Assembly: GCF_000004195.4 (NCBI RefSeq)
Contig: NC_030683.2
Location: forward strand, 49,799,358-49,863,357
DNA from: Xenopus tropicalis
Taxonomy: Eukaryota > Chordata > Amphibia > Anura > Pipidae
Direction of reading: 5' to 3'
Length of the DNA: 64,000 bases
The notes under the pieces are model-generated. The model had not been told where the DNA came from. It made no database searches and saw nothing but the letters and a program-made list of their open reading frames with translations. Below, piece after piece: positions 34,283 to 47,339 of this stretch (its first letter is position 1; the number at the start of each line of letters is the position of its first letter). The position numbers and the translations under genes are program-made.

Positions 34283-37115
34283 AACACACAGGGGGGGTTA
34301 AAACAAAGCCCTGGTATTACATTAAAATAGTTCTGGGATCTAAAACTATCACACCCTTCCTGAGAAGATGCTATTTTACAGATAAAGAAGTGGTTAATGT
34401 GTAACATTTAAGTTTTCACTAGAACAAATACGGTGTACCGTAAAAAAACAGCAATTTCTTTCGGCTTTATTATAATTAAATAAGTACATCATAAAAGTAC
34501 ATGTTCACAAGGAAGGCTAAAACCCTGATGACAAGATCATACGTGCTGTTATGAAGTTTTCCTCATAAATGTATTGCACATTTAGAACTAATCTGAAATA
34601 CACTGTAATCATGAAAATTACACGATATGACTTTTAACCTATTCATTGCTAACACAATATAAATATATCATTTGTTCAAATTCTATTTGCTGGTTGCGCT
34701 CTCAGGTATTTTAAAGAAGGAGAACTGAACTTTTGGTAATAAGAGCTCATTTCTGCAAGTGCAGTTGTGGTCCACACATCACTTTATTAAAGTGGCTTCA
34801 TTTTAATAAAGACAAAATAAATAAATTTAATAAATTAAAAATGTCTAATGTAATGTATTTAAGGTAACATTGGTTACAACACCTTTGCCCCTAGCACTTA
34901 ATTTCCTAGTATACTGTTTAAAACTATTTGCTGATATTAGCAACTCAGTTTGTGCAAGTGTACTCCTGTATTAGTAAATCAGCCCCATTGTGGTAAATTC
35001 AATGTTGATGATTTAAAATGGCCAAAATACTGCACACAGTGCTTTTGAATCACATACTTTTCTACCTTGGAAAATGTACTTTCTGCTTAGGTAGGGGAAG
35101 CAGCATAGAAATGAAAGAATTACACCTTGTCTGAGACTGGCAAACCAAGCTAAGCCTTTCCTTGTATACCTTGGATAACATGCAAACACTACAGGTATGG
35201 GATCTGTTATCTGGAATGTTTTGGACCTGGGGTTTTCTGAATAAAAAAATATTTTTGTAATTTTGAGGCTCCTACTTATTTTGGGTAGAAATAGACAAGT
35301 GCAAAGGTTTCCTGAGGGTCTTGCAACCGGAAGCCTTCTGTTAGTAGAATGCAAGTTTTATGATAGGAGAAGTTGGTTTTATTGTTTGTAAATCACTTGC
35401 CATAAAGCCTGTTATGTTTTGGGTCAGTGCCCCCATTGATTAGCAGCTTTGCTCATTGATTGGCAGTTTTCCTTCTGTTTGTCAGTCCTTCTAAATATCT
35501 CAATAAGTCTCTTGGTATAAAATCATGGCTGGCCAACCTTCTATGTGCACTTTTTCATATAACCCATATAGCTGAGGAGGCATATAATCTCTATATTACA
35601 TTTCAGGGAGAGGCAGAAAGTTGCATAAGAACAATGCGCCTTTTGTAGAATTGCAGCAGGTCTCTGTCCTCTGAAATGCAAAGAGACCTCCAGCTACTAA
35701 CATGACATCACAGGCAAACAGACACTTTGTTAACATCCTACTTTTACATGGAGTGTTACTAATTAGTGTATCGCATTTTAGCTCACGTCTTTATACTTAA
35801 TTAAGCTTAAATCTTGAAAACATAAAAAAAGGGGTTGTTCACCTTTGAGTTAACTTTTAGTAACGTAATATGGAGGTTATAAGGGCAGATTTATTATAAC
35901 TCAATTTTTTTAAAAAATTCAAATAAACTCAATTCCAAGAATGTCTGACATTTGTTGAAAAATCTGAACTGAAAAAGCATTGTGGGAAAAAGTCACAAAA
36001 AAGTCACAAAAACAAATTTTTCGTATCGTTGCACAAGTGTCAAAAATACAAAAACATCAAAAGTTTCAAAGCAAAGAAAGATTTTCCAGGAAAGGAAGGG
36101 GACATCTGCCCTTAACTTCTACATGATCTTGACAAGTTTTAAATGGAGTATTTTTGGATTCGGAATTGTCACAGTTTTGTTCATGTTGGGAGTGGTGTGG
36201 CTGCTGGAGGTGTTGGCTGCCCTGTGACAGAGCTCATCTCTTACTGATGCTGTGAGTTAAACACCTGCTATTTCCTGCATGAATTTTCTGAAAGGTAAGG
36301 GTTCATACAGAAGGGCATGTTGCCTTGCTTCTCCATTCAATGGCATTCTCCTGCATTCCACCACGAGGAACGCTCCTGAGTATGAGCCCTAATGCCGTTT
36401 TTAGGAACCTTAATTGCTACGATAAACTAGAGAGCATTTGGCCAGATTTGTGGGTATCACCTTAACACAGCATTCAAAATGACAATATTTTTCTTTCCAT
36501 AAAGTAAAATCTTGCCAAACAAACAAGCATACATATTTTGGAGCCTTCAAATAAAAACTATAACACATTATTTACATGTCTTTAATAAATTCCTGATGAA
36601 CAAATGAAGCAGCATAAAGTGGTATGGTCTGTTCCCACCAAGGTAAAGTGATATGGTCTGCCCCCTGTCCCATCAAGTGGTATGGTCCGCATCAAGTGGT
36701 ATGGTCCGCCCACTGGGGCAACTACAAGAGGTGTGAAAGTTGGGCTTCCAGCAGATTGGTATCTATCAGCGGCTGAGCCAAAGCTGTAAGCCAGTAGTTT
36801 TTTCTACAGCTTATCTGGGACATCACAAATGTAAAAGTCAAGCATGTACTATTGGTCTATAGATCATGATGAAAGCATATATTTGTTCTTCCCTGCACAA
36901 CTATTACGTTGTACATGTGCATACCTAGTGCATATTTATAAATGTCATTCCCTTTAAAAGTAGCATGTAATAATTAAAAGCACCAGTAGATGTCACTATG
37001 CCTTTTTAATAACAACAAGAGAATCTCTGAAACTGGTAATGTACTGGGAGGTAGTGATTTCCACCCACTGCCCTACTTGGCCTTCTTGGCTGGTAGTAGC
37101 AATAGTGCAGCCTAT
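34283..37115. other. Mostly unassigned DNA with MITE fragments
   Basis: 35190-35262 is a fragment of the TACAGGTATGGGA family. 35828-35875 (GGGGTTGTTCACCTTTGAG) is the end of a T2-like element whose inverted fragment lies at 57055-57178. 36640-36715 has a short direct repeat (CAAGTGGTATGGTC). No gene found. Confidence 0.4.
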
Positions 37116-37395
37116 TTAAAGGTGGCCATACACAGTCCCTTAGACTGATTGGGCAGCTTATCGACCTGTGTATGAGCACTAACGACGGGCCTGTCCGACT
37201 GACATCTGGCCTCAAATCGGCCAAATCTTGATCAGGCAGGTTTAAAAATCAGTCAGATCAGGGACGTCGTCAATGCAGTCCCCGAAACGACTGACACCTA
37301 TACCCGTCGTTCTAATTCGATTAGCCCAACCGAATTAGCCCTATATCCCCCACCCATGGCGATATCGGAAGAAGGTCTGCTCGCTTGGTGACCTT
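37116..37395. mobile_element. T2 MITE, left part
   Basis: Starts TTAAAGGTGGCCATACACAG like the complete copy at 22991-23339. The right end is lost or decayed. Confidence 0.55.
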
Positions 37396-38070
37396 GCAAG
37401 GGGGTTTTCTGTAACTGCAATTTGGATCCCTAAATTTAAAGGTTACTAAATGACATTACAAAAAGCATTGATTTGCCACCAACATGGATTTATGCAGCTT
37501 AGTTACCATCTTGTACAAGTCTTACTATTAAATAGAAAAGGTAAATCACCGTTTAGGCATTCCTGAATTTTGGAACTTTCTGGATAATGGGTTCTGGCTC
37601 CTGTAATAATACAAACCTGGAAAAGGCTTTTCTAAATACAATTATGCTAGAAGAATAGTATCAAGAGGTTAGATATAGTACAGGTCAAGTGTAATACAGG
37701 TGGAGATCAATAATATCAGCCAGAATAACCAGAAAGCAGATGTACAAGACAGGGAGACATAAACAAATAGGAATGGTAGGGAAAGGACAAAGAACAGGAC
37801 CAAACTAGTACCCAAGACAGCACTAGTAACACAACTCCAGGCAAACCAGACAAGGGGATGAAAAGAAATGAGGCACTGACAAAAGGAATTCAGGAACAAA
37901 GTGCACAGCTACATTTAAGAATCCCAAAATGAGGCAATAACAGGTGAGGGTGTGGTTTTTATAGGTAGCTTCTGCTGGGAAGTGTTGCTAAGTTGCAGAG
38001 AAGAGAAATAGAGAAAGGTTAGAATTCTTTATAAATATCTGTTGTTATCCCTATGTATAAATCAACACCT
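37396..38070. other. MITE remnant plus LTR-like DNA
   Basis: 37400-37610 carries decayed TACAGGTATGGGA-family sequence (GGAACTTTCTGGATAATGGG). 37640-37980 is purine-rich, like 15230-15730. No gene supported. Confidence 0.35.
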
Positions 38071-38290
38071 GGGGACAGATTTTTCAAAATGTGAGACTAG
38101 AGCTCACCACAGAAAAATCCACCCACTTTCTATTTATTTCTATGGGATTTTTAGAAGCATATTTACCAATGGGTGAAAGTTAGAGTTTACCAATTGATAA
38201 ATACGCTTCTAAAAATCCCATACAAATGAATAAGGATTGGGTAAATTATTCTGTGGTGAGCTCTAATGTCATGATTTGATAAATCTCCCC
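38071..38290. mobile_element. Palindromic MITE, GGGGACAGATTTTTCA ends
   Basis: 220-bp element. The left half (ATGGGATTTTTAGAAGCATA) is repeated inverted in the right half (GCTTCTAAAAATCCCAT), and GAGCTCACCACAGAA pairs with TTCTGTGGTGAGCTC. Confidence 0.75.
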
Positions 38291-38667
38291 CATTTATCAG
38301 AATTGTGGAAATGATCTATTACAAAGAGCTAATTGTGGTATTTATAAAAGTGTATTTTTCCTTTATTGTTTTGCTGCACCTCATATCTATGTAACCCTTT
38401 CTAGTTAATGGTGCATTGGGACATTTCAACCTAGGGCCGGACCTTATATGGCACAGTTTGGCTGGATATGCGATTGGCTATGTGTCTTGTTCTCTCTTTT
38501 TATTGGATGCGTAGGTATGGGAAGGCTTAAAGAGCAAGGAAAGGCTACTACTGTACCCCTAATATAGTGTAGAGCTCCCTTGCCCAAAGTAAATTGCCAA
38601 ATTTGTTTTTTAAAATAATGGTCACATCTCCCAAAAATTTGCTTATAACTTAAGTGTATTTGCAGCC
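38291..38667. other. Unassigned DNA
   Basis: Nothing recognised. Confidence 0.3.
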
Positions 38668-39061
38668 TGTCACGGCCACCATCTTGGATTCCTGGATTCC
38701 CCCGCTCGCACCCACCCTGTGATCAAACACCCCCAGTGTACATCCTCTTTTCTTCCTCAGAGTGTACTGTCAATTAACATTTACCTCTGGCTGTCTGTGA
38801 GTATCTGATAACCCTGCGTTTCATTTATGTCTTGGACAATAAACTTGTATCATAGTTCAACTACAAGAACCTCTCTGGTGTCCATATTTACTACACCTGC
38901 ACTACACAGCCAAAGTGAGTTGTAGTTGACTACACCGTCAGCTCCATCCGGGTATCTTCCATCTAAGCGAAGGCCCATCCTGTTTAAGGGAGTCGCGTGT
39001 AACCCATGCTCACCTAAATACTAGCCTGGTTTTATCTGTTTATAGCCAAACAAGTGTTACA
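38668..39061 (+). mobile_element. LTR-like fragment
   Basis: It starts TGTCACGG and ends GTGTTACA. Its second half (GGACAATAAACTTGTATC, CCTCTCTGGTGTCCATAT, TAGCCTGG) matches the 3' halves of the LTRs at 53531-54457 and 62366-63661. No internal retroelement genes adjoin it. Confidence 0.5.
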
Positions 39062-39398
39062 TACATTTTTGATATTTGATAAACTGTTGCTATACATTCT
39101 TTATGACCAGCACACTCAGGTTAAGCTGGCAGAGAGAATCTGAGTCAGTTTTCCATGGTGCAGACCCTTTTCTCTTTCAGCTTGTGGTATTTTGTAATGG
39201 GACAAAAATCAGGCACCAAAGAAATTAAGTTGTAAATATGGGATGTAAAACGTGACAATGATAAGTGATGCTTTTGTTTTTACAGCATTTTCACTTTCAG
39301 CAGTTTTTATTTGTTACAAAATGTTAAAACAGCCTTTTAACTAAGCATGATGTTACATAGTATACCACAGTCTTGTAGTCAATGTTGTGTAGTGTTGC

Positions 39399-39403
<5 letters not shown>

Positions 39404-39474
<71 letters not shown>
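39404..39474. repeat. (ATT)n microsatellite
   Basis: About 23 uninterrupted TTA/ATT units. It generates poly-Leu and poly-Ile frames that are not genes. Confidence 0.97.
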
Positions 39475-39475
<1 letters not shown>

Positions 39476-40520
39476 ACACCCCTGAGTTCTCTCTGCACTG
39501 TCAGATTCCAGGTCATAGCTTGAATTCTCACTGCCTAATGCTTTTTTTTTACTTTGGGACTGGTTTATCCCCTGAAAAATATAAATATACATCTGCCAGT
39601 CTGTAATCTCTAGATCAGGGCCTGGGAGACTGGTAGACGCTGCATTTAACTCTGAGACTTGAAGTGTTAATATTTATTATACCCATAAAAAAACAAAGAA
39701 AATATAGAGTTTTACCATATTTACAGATACATAAAACTTACTGCCTTGAGGAAATGCTTATTACTTAGATTATTACTTAGATCAAGAAGATCCAAACATG
39801 GGTGGGGCATGCGTAGTATTGCTCTTACAAGTCCTAACATTAATCATCTGGCAGCATTTCTAGCAGCTCAATTCCATATTATTTGTTCTCTGAGGATTAA
39901 GATACTAAAAGATTAAACTGCTGTGATTTTAGGTTACATTATTTAATTTGTGTGTACTCTTATCAGTTCCATGACAGAGGCACCGATGGTATTTGCCTAA
40001 GCCCCTGTCGATCACCCACCCGCTGTCCCGTTTTTACCCAGAACCAAATAAACACACAGACACCGGCTTGTGGGATGAAAACAGAACATTTATTATAACA
40101 AGTAATATTTTAACAAGTTTATTTTGAAGCTTACAGTAATCAAGATATGAACATGAATGGCTGTATAACAAACAATTAACTCTTGAACAACCACGTGTAA
40201 CCCTATAACTGCACAACACATTTAGTGCTTCCAGCTGCCACGCTAGCCTGGAGCCACCTACTCCCCAACTAAATTCACTTCCTGGGGTGCTTCCTTACCC
40301 CTGACTGCCAGACCTGCCAGCCACCAATTAACCATGCAGCACCCCTCATAACATACCCATTGCTTCCCAGACTCAGCCACAAATACCTCAGACCAACAAA
40401 CTCATGTAGGGAGGGAGAGTGGGCATTTTACTGTGCTGCCTAAGACTGAATGGAATGTGGAAACTTCTAAACCTCTAAAACCTGTTAACAGTATATATGT
40501 TGTGCCATATCAGTTTTCAT
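39475..40520. other. Unassigned DNA
   Basis: 39970-40400 has moderate GC and an ACCAAATAAACACACAGAC stretch that may be an old LTR end. No gene supported. Confidence 0.3.
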
Positions 40521-40524
40521 TTGT

Positions 40525-40668
40525 ATTTTGCCTGACTAAGGGGCCTTAGAGCTCTGAAAGCTTGCAATGTATTTTTAGCCAATATAGGTATCATTTCTAC
40601 AATACTCTTGTGTTTGTGTGTTTTTTTTTATTATTTTTGACACTGGCTAACATGGTACTACAGTTTTT
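40525..40668 (+). mobile_element. Retroelement end with hammerhead-like motif
   Basis: CTGACTA (40532-40538), a weak five-pair stem and GAAAG (40556-40560) are followed by TTAGCCAATATAGGTATCAT and ACACTGGCTAACATGGTACT. This resembles other dispersed frog repeats of possible Penelope type; assignment tentative. Confidence 0.4.
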
Positions 40669-41813
40669 GTTTTGTGGAGACACTAATACATTGAACCTAC
40701 TGTTCATGCTACTAGTACTGATATATTTATGTTTGAAAAGTTGTGAAATTACCTGTTGATCTTCGATTTTTGTACAGTGTATTCTTAATAGATGAAAGTG
40801 ACAAAGTGATAATATATAAAATGGTAAATCATAAAATGCTCAGAGTATCACCTGTGGTCCTCAACTGGTGGAATTGGATGAGCCTGAGCTGCACCATGGT
40901 AATATGGGAGAGAATGATTGCCTTGTACTCCTCAGCCTGGTATCTCTATGTAGTGAGATCTGAAAATACACATCCACATTGTTCAGTCTGTACATGTTAT
41001 ATGCATATACTTATACCCAATAAAGAGTTCTCCTCTCTTACTATACCTCACTTTGACTTTGGGTTGATTAGTAATACTAACCAAAGTTTTAGATTTAACA
41101 TGATTGTGTCAGTGCCAGACCTTTCAGCAATGTCATGTTTTGTTAGATTAGTAAAGCATGTGATGGACCAAGGGCAGGTTTTTATTGAGTGCTCGTGCTG
41201 CATCAATAATTTTGCAATATACCATCACCTGACTTTTTTTATTTGAGCTTTATTGTAAAGTTAGCAAGAATAAAACAGATTAAGAAATAAAAAGCAAAGG
41301 AATATCAGTAAGAAAATACCTGAACTCATTTCAACTTATCAGTACCTAAGTCTCAGACTACGTACATGTTAAAGGGTAATGGCACACTGGGTATTTTGAT
41401 GTCTATGCAATTTGTCTTGAGCAGGCAGACAACAAAATGCCAACAAATACCCTCCATAACCTGTTCATCCAATCATGCTACCGAGAGCAGGTACATTTCT
41501 TTCTGTTACCAAACTGTGTCACTGGGGTAGGCAATGTAGGAAGGATGGTATATGTTGTACATAATAAAGCATATCTGAGAAAAAAAGAAGAAAAACATAA
41601 TAATCTATCTTCACTGTTTTAACATATCAATATTTATTATTTTTTACCTTAGCAACCAGTTAGTGGTTTGAATGAATGACTGGAAGATAAACAGGAGAGA
41701 CCTACAATAGATACACGTAGATTCATGATAATATTAGTAGCCATTAAAATTTAGGCTCAGGCAGAATAGAGTAATATAGAAAATATAAATGGGAATAGAA
41801 TGGAAAAATAAAT
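40669..41813. other. Unassigned DNA including a 167-codon open frame
   Basis: The frame 40743-41246 has no recognisable domain, and neither promoter nor splice support, in AT-rich DNA; I treat it as chance. 41645-41760 is a T2-like fragment (TTAGCAACCAGTTAGTGG). Confidence 0.35.
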
Positions 41814-42062
41814 GGGGTCTATTTATCATGCTGTTTACACTGAATTTATTGAGCTGTGAATTTTTCTTTTACATTTATGCCAAAAGATTAACGTATTCTA
41901 CATGGTTATTTTAAAATGTTATATTAAAGTCAATGGATTTGTGTAAAAACAGTTTTTTTTACTGAAGCATTACAATTTTACATAGCAGCTGTTTTACAAC
42001 AAAAATTTATAGACAGCTTGATAGTTATGCAATTTCTTACACAGCATGATAAATAGACTCTA
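41814..42062. mobile_element. Palindromic MITE, GGGGTCTATTTATCATGCTG ends
   Basis: The left end pairs with CAGCATGATAAATAGACTC at the right. About 249 bp, non-coding. Confidence 0.7.
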
Positions 42063-42475
42063 AAAGATAATCTTAAGGTGAACTGTCCTTTTAATGAATA
42101 ATCAGTATCCAAATGTATCTCATTGCACAAAGTAGATTCTAATTACACTTGGCTCTTATATTCTGTGAGTAAACTGAATATTAAACAAAAAAATCAAGCA
42201 AAGACAAGGCTAATGAATTATAAATTCTTTTGGTGGTTACAGAGAGCAATGATTTATTGTTAATTTGTAATGAAGGTACTTGGTTTAAACCAGTTTCAAC
42301 TTATACTGCTGCTTTCTGCTTACTCCAGTCTATTCAGGTATCTTACATAAAGACAAATTACTGATTGCAAAGGGCATAGAACACAAATACTTTACCAGGT
42401 TGCGCACTTAAAAAAGTGGTACAGCTTTGGTCTTTTACGTGCTTGAACATTTCCCATTGTACCATTGCGCCACCC

Positions 42476-42900
42476 TTAAAGGAACAGTAACACCAAAAAA
42501 TGAAAGAGCTTTAAAGTAATAAAAATATAATGCACTGTTGCCCTGCACTGGTAAAACTGGTGTGTTTGCTACAGTAACACTACTATAATTTATATAATAA
42601 GCTGCTGTGTAGCCCCGGAGGCAGCCATTCAAGCTGGAAAAAAGGAGAAAAGGCACAGGTTACATAGCAGATAACAGATAAGTTCTGTAGAATACAATAG
42701 TGTTTTATCTGTTATCTGCTATGTGCCTGTGCCTTTTCTCCTTTGAATGGCTGCCTCCATGGCTACATAGCAGCTTATTTATATAAATGATAGTAGACTT
42801 TCTGACGTAAACACACAACTTTTACCAGTGCAGGGCAGCAGCACATTATATTTTAGTTACTTTTATACACTTTTGTTTTTTGGTGTTACTGTTCCTTTAA
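42476..42900. mobile_element. T2 MITE, complete
   Basis: TTAAAGGAACAGTAACACCA and its inverse GGTGTTACTGTTCCTTTAA form 19-bp ends with TTAA. An internal hairpin pairs GGAGAAAAGGCACAGG with CCTGTGCCTTTTCTCC. Confidence 0.88.
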
Positions 42901-43115
42901 GGTGGCCATACACGTTACGTTCAGAGCTGAATCATCAGATATGGAGGTAGAAACAATAGGAATTCAACCCCTATCTCATGATTCAGCCCTAAATGCAGCC
43001 TTTTGTCCCACTCGATCGATGACACAGGCTTATTGCAATATTGGTCGCCTCGTCAATCCACCATACACACACCGAATATCATACGAGATAATATGAGTGC
43101 ATGGCCAGTTTTAGC
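42897..43115. mobile_element. T2 MITE fragment abutting the previous one
   Basis: TTAAGGTGGCCATACACG follows directly, sharing its TTAA with the 42476 element. The interior resembles the 22991-23339 copy (TTCAGAGCTGAATC, GATTCAGCCCT), and the right side is decayed. Confidence 0.6.
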
Positions 43116-45149
43116 CAAAAAATCACTGCTGACAGAGAGACCGAGCAAAACAGCTTGTTCATTTTCTGCCAAATAACAAAATCCCATTTGTAGTTTTGAG
43201 ACACAACAGTTGTCAACAGTTGTCAATCATGCAAGGTGTTTGAAATGTATGGAATATACTATCTAAGTATAGATCTGGCAGTGCATGGCAGTGAATGGCC
43301 AACTTTAGTCTCTCGCTGAAAATCCGACACCACCCATTTATCCATGTTAAATTAAATTTCTCTCATTCTTTTGAAATGCACATAGATGTTGGGGCATAGA
43401 TATTTACACTCACAAGTGCAGTGAGCAATGTGTTTTTTCCCACAGTGCAGCGATTTTTCTCAGAATTTCAATGTCATATGACATATGACATATGGGTGTG
43501 TTCCGTTTGACTCAATTGGACTGCGTCTAATGCAATTGTGTCTGATGTGTCAAAATTAACACAACTACGTGAGCATTTTGACACAAATTGAAAGCAATTG
43601 TGCAGAATTCTGGTGTTCTACATGAGAGTGACATCTGACTGATCCTTTAGGCGAAATTGTGCTGTGCACGGAGGGAACACTTCAGGAGGTAGCAGTAGTT
43701 TCAGTTTTTCTCTGCGTCAATGGCTGCAGTAGCAGCAACTACACAGAAGTGCAAGGAGCGCACTTTGCTGCAAGTACTTTTTATTAAAAAGTGGCTTATG
43801 TGCAACTAACTGCAGTGAAAAGTGAGAAACTGCAACAGCACTTGTAGAGAGAAAAGTTTCCTATAGATTTCATTTCTGATGGAGGTGACATTTATAAAAA
43901 AAAAAAAAATGCAGAATTTCTACAAGTATGTATGTTTATATATAAAACAAATGCTATATAGTGTTGCACAAAGTTTGCATGCTCTATAAATGATTATTGC
44001 TATTTTGTTATTTTAGAGCATTTCAGTAACAATATGCTGACCAATGCCAATATTTCTGGACCAACATTAGGGGTAGGGTGCCAAAGCAACAACAGTCAGT
44101 AATAAAAAAAGAGTTTAGGTATGGGATCTATTATATGGAAAGTTTATTACTTGGGGGTTTTCAAATAAGGGATATAATAAAGAAAGGGGAGTATATATAT
44201 GATTGTGTGGTATTTACATTACTCTGTCTACCTGCTGGAACTGGTTTAAATTGCGGCCTGTTCACAAGTCACTACAAGGAGCCAAGAAGTCAGAATTTCT
44301 AGCTGAATAAGTTAAGTTCCGAAATGTGGACATAGTGTACATGTTGTCACGGTGCATTTAATATTTAGTAGACCATGTTCCTAACTCTGCTTATGCTGAG
44401 TAGTATCTAATATAACGTGCTTATTTATCAGCAGATCTGGGAACAAAACAAAGATAAAGAATAAAAACAGACCTGGTGACCTTCAGAAAGGAGCATACAG
44501 TTAGAACTACTTATAAGGCAGATTTTCAGGCCTAACAATTAAAAGAAAAGGCTAGAGAAAATACTTTAACTGAAAGTGTATTATAAATACTGTAAATACA
44601 CACACTCTCGCACACACACATATATAGTCAGCACCTATTATTATAATTATACGTCTAAAGCCGTAATGAAGTCAGCAAATCCAAGTGGAATATACTTTCA
44701 ACAGATCAAAAAATTGGACAATTGGTTGGAGCGTTTTCTTGTTTCAGCAGGGGCAGAAACCTGTGTGGCATCATAAGTCCAACAGAACCCTGTAAGTAAA
44801 TACAACAAAAACAAACAAACATGCTTAGCTTGTTTGTTTATGTGTATATTTGTGATTTATGTGGACATTATCAATGGGGCACATTAATGACGACACAGCA
44901 ACAAGATTTTGGCATGTTTTGGTTTTAAAATTTCACTATGGTGAAATGTAAAATTTGTATAGGGGTTCCTGATGACGTCTTCAGCCTGAGCCACAAAGTT
45001 AAATAAAAAGTAATTTTGCTTTTTATACTATAAACCTACAAGTGATACACTCAGCTCAAGTCTGCTTGAGTCTGCTGGAAGCACCTACTGGTAAATAAAG
45101 CACTGAAGAGACTTTTATATTGTCCAGTAATATATTTATAGATAGTTAT
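43116..45149. other. Mostly unassigned DNA
   Basis: 43400-43740 resembles the decayed repeat near 3640-3880. 44116-44200 is a TACAGGTATGGGA-family fragment. 44600-44622 holds a short CA-rich tract. No gene supported. Confidence 0.35.
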
Positions 45150-45480
45150 CATTTTCCCCTTAAGCGCCTCTTCTCCATTTTGGTGATACTTCCTTTATAA
45201 CTGAGGCCCGTCCTGGAGACCAAAACTGCACAGCATTTTATAGATGGGCCTTAACAGTGCTTTATTAAAGGCAAAGAATGACCCCCTCCTCCCATGAATC
45301 TATATTCCCTTTTAATGCAGCTCATAACCTTGTTTGCCCTTGCGGCTGCTGACTGACATTGCTGACTACAGCCAAGTTTATTATCTACAGGTACCCCTAG
45401 GTCCTTCTCCATTATGGATTTGCCTAGTGCAGTACCATTATGGGCATAAGTTGCTTGCATATTTTTAGGTGCATAACATT
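45150..45480 (-). mobile_element. CR1-type LINE fragment (end of reverse transcriptase ORF)
   Basis: The minus-strand frame holds MEKDLGVPVDNKL, SQQCQSAAARANKVMSCIKR, LPLIKHC and a following GPSIKCCAVL. These match the conserved region downstream of the reverse transcriptase in CR1-type elements. Stops and missing flanks mark it as a relic. Confidence 0.7.
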
Positions 45481-47339
45481 ACATTTATCTAGATTGTTTA
45501 TCTAGATTTATCTAGATTATCTAGATTTTTCGAGATCTACCACTAAGATGCCCAGATGCCAGTTTGTCAAGATCCACCTGCAAGTTTTGTGTCATTTGCA
45601 AACACTGATAAATTACTTACATTACTAAGCCCAACAGTCGCTTGTTTGTGGGCAAAAGCCAAATAGATCTAAAGCAACCCCACAATCCAACTTCTTACCT
45701 CATCATCAAAAGTATTCAAATTTTTCTGACCTGACCTATCCTTTCTAAAGCAACCCTGATTCCTGCTCATAATGCCATTCTCCGGAATATAATTTTGATA
45801 ACTGGCACCAGGGTCGGACTGGGCCGCCGGGACACCAGGAAAAATCCCGGTGTATCCCACTGTATCTAAAACCATGACATTCAGTTTTATACAAATCTGT
45901 ATTCATTGCAACATTGAGTTCTTATAACAGTTTTACCACCCTGGGATGCATAGTAGGATTCTGTGTTTAACCAAACCTTTGCTCCATAGCTAGATAATAA
46001 AAGTCCGGAATCTTAGCTGACATTTCTTGTGCATTTTACCCCAGTTTAAATTTTACTTTTATTCAATTAGTTATTAGATAATAATCCAAAATGGCTTTAA
46101 ACAGAAATCAGGAATGCAGCCTATTTGATTGCAAAACTTGAGGACCAATTGGGTAAAAGGTTAACTGCTGTTTAATCACATGAAATCAAAGGACATTGCT
46201 TCAGCATTTCAACATGCTTATAAACTGGCCATGACTGATTTTTCTGATAGTACAGGTAAAGTCTGTCATCCCCTAACTATGGAAAATGCCAAGCAGGGCA
46301 ATCTACAAACAAATAAAATGATCATGCACACCTAAACATGCTTCTGTATAATAAAATTAATAAAAATGGTTTCTGTATTCTTCACTAATATATGATTTAT
46401 ATTGTTGGAGAGTTGCTTGGAGAGCAATAGTGCTTGTGCAGATTTTGCAAATAACTCTAAGAGATAAACTCTAAGATTTTGTTGTAACATAGCTGCATTT
46501 ACAAATTAAAGGTAATAACATTCATCTTTCATGGATAAGTCACTATTTGGCTATAATACAAAATAAAATGGTATATGATACAATATGATATAATATGATG
46601 CAGTCAGCACTACAATCTCTTATAATGTAAAGTGTTGTCTGACAATTCCTTGCTTTTGTTTGGCACACTTTTGAATGTTGAATGTTGCAGTGATGAAATG
46701 TCTGATGACCCATTTACTGTACAATTTACCTAATGGACATAGATTAAAAGAAGAATGTATGACATTACTACAGCAATTTCCCTTGCTTTGTTGACATCTG
46801 TATAAATGGAACCGGCAATTCTGCTTTATCCTACAGCTTTGTTTTTCACTCCTTTGTGTAATAGTCACAGTAGTATCAGGTCTAGTATCCGATACAGATA
46901 CTCTAACTTACTAGATCTGGTGACTTATTATATTGCAACTAATTTTCTCCCAAAATTTCTTCTGTCCTTAACCTCTGTAGTGTTTGAACACTGAGACATT
47001 GCAGAATAGGAGACAGTAAAAATAAAGAATGATAGCAAAAGAGGGAAAACATAAACCTGTTGTTAGTATTTACATACTTACATTGTCCTGTACTATTTGG
47101 TTTTACATTTTATTTGAAAAAAAACCCTGAAGTACCTGCACCAGCCCAGAAACTATTCATACCATATCTTTTGATGTCATTGGGCTATCTATTAAATGTT
47201 TAGATACTGTGTATGCTCATTGGACTGCAACTGTTGGGAAGCACATATTAGGGGTTGCTGGAAATCATCAAAAGCTTACATTACATTTATCTGTCATAGA
47301 AGCTGATGTAACTTATAATTTAAGTTAACTTGTAACTTA
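45481..47339. other. Unassigned DNA
   Basis: 45485-45530 has short TCTAGATT-type repeats. No gene or clear element boundary. Confidence 0.3.

Noticed and set aside
39353..39606. Poly-Leu and poly-Ile frames
   Set aside because: (ATT)n microsatellite.
40743..41246. 167-codon plus-strand frame
   Set aside because: No domain, no conserved relative in the window and no promoter or splice context; AT-rich chance frame. A protein search with no hit would confirm this.
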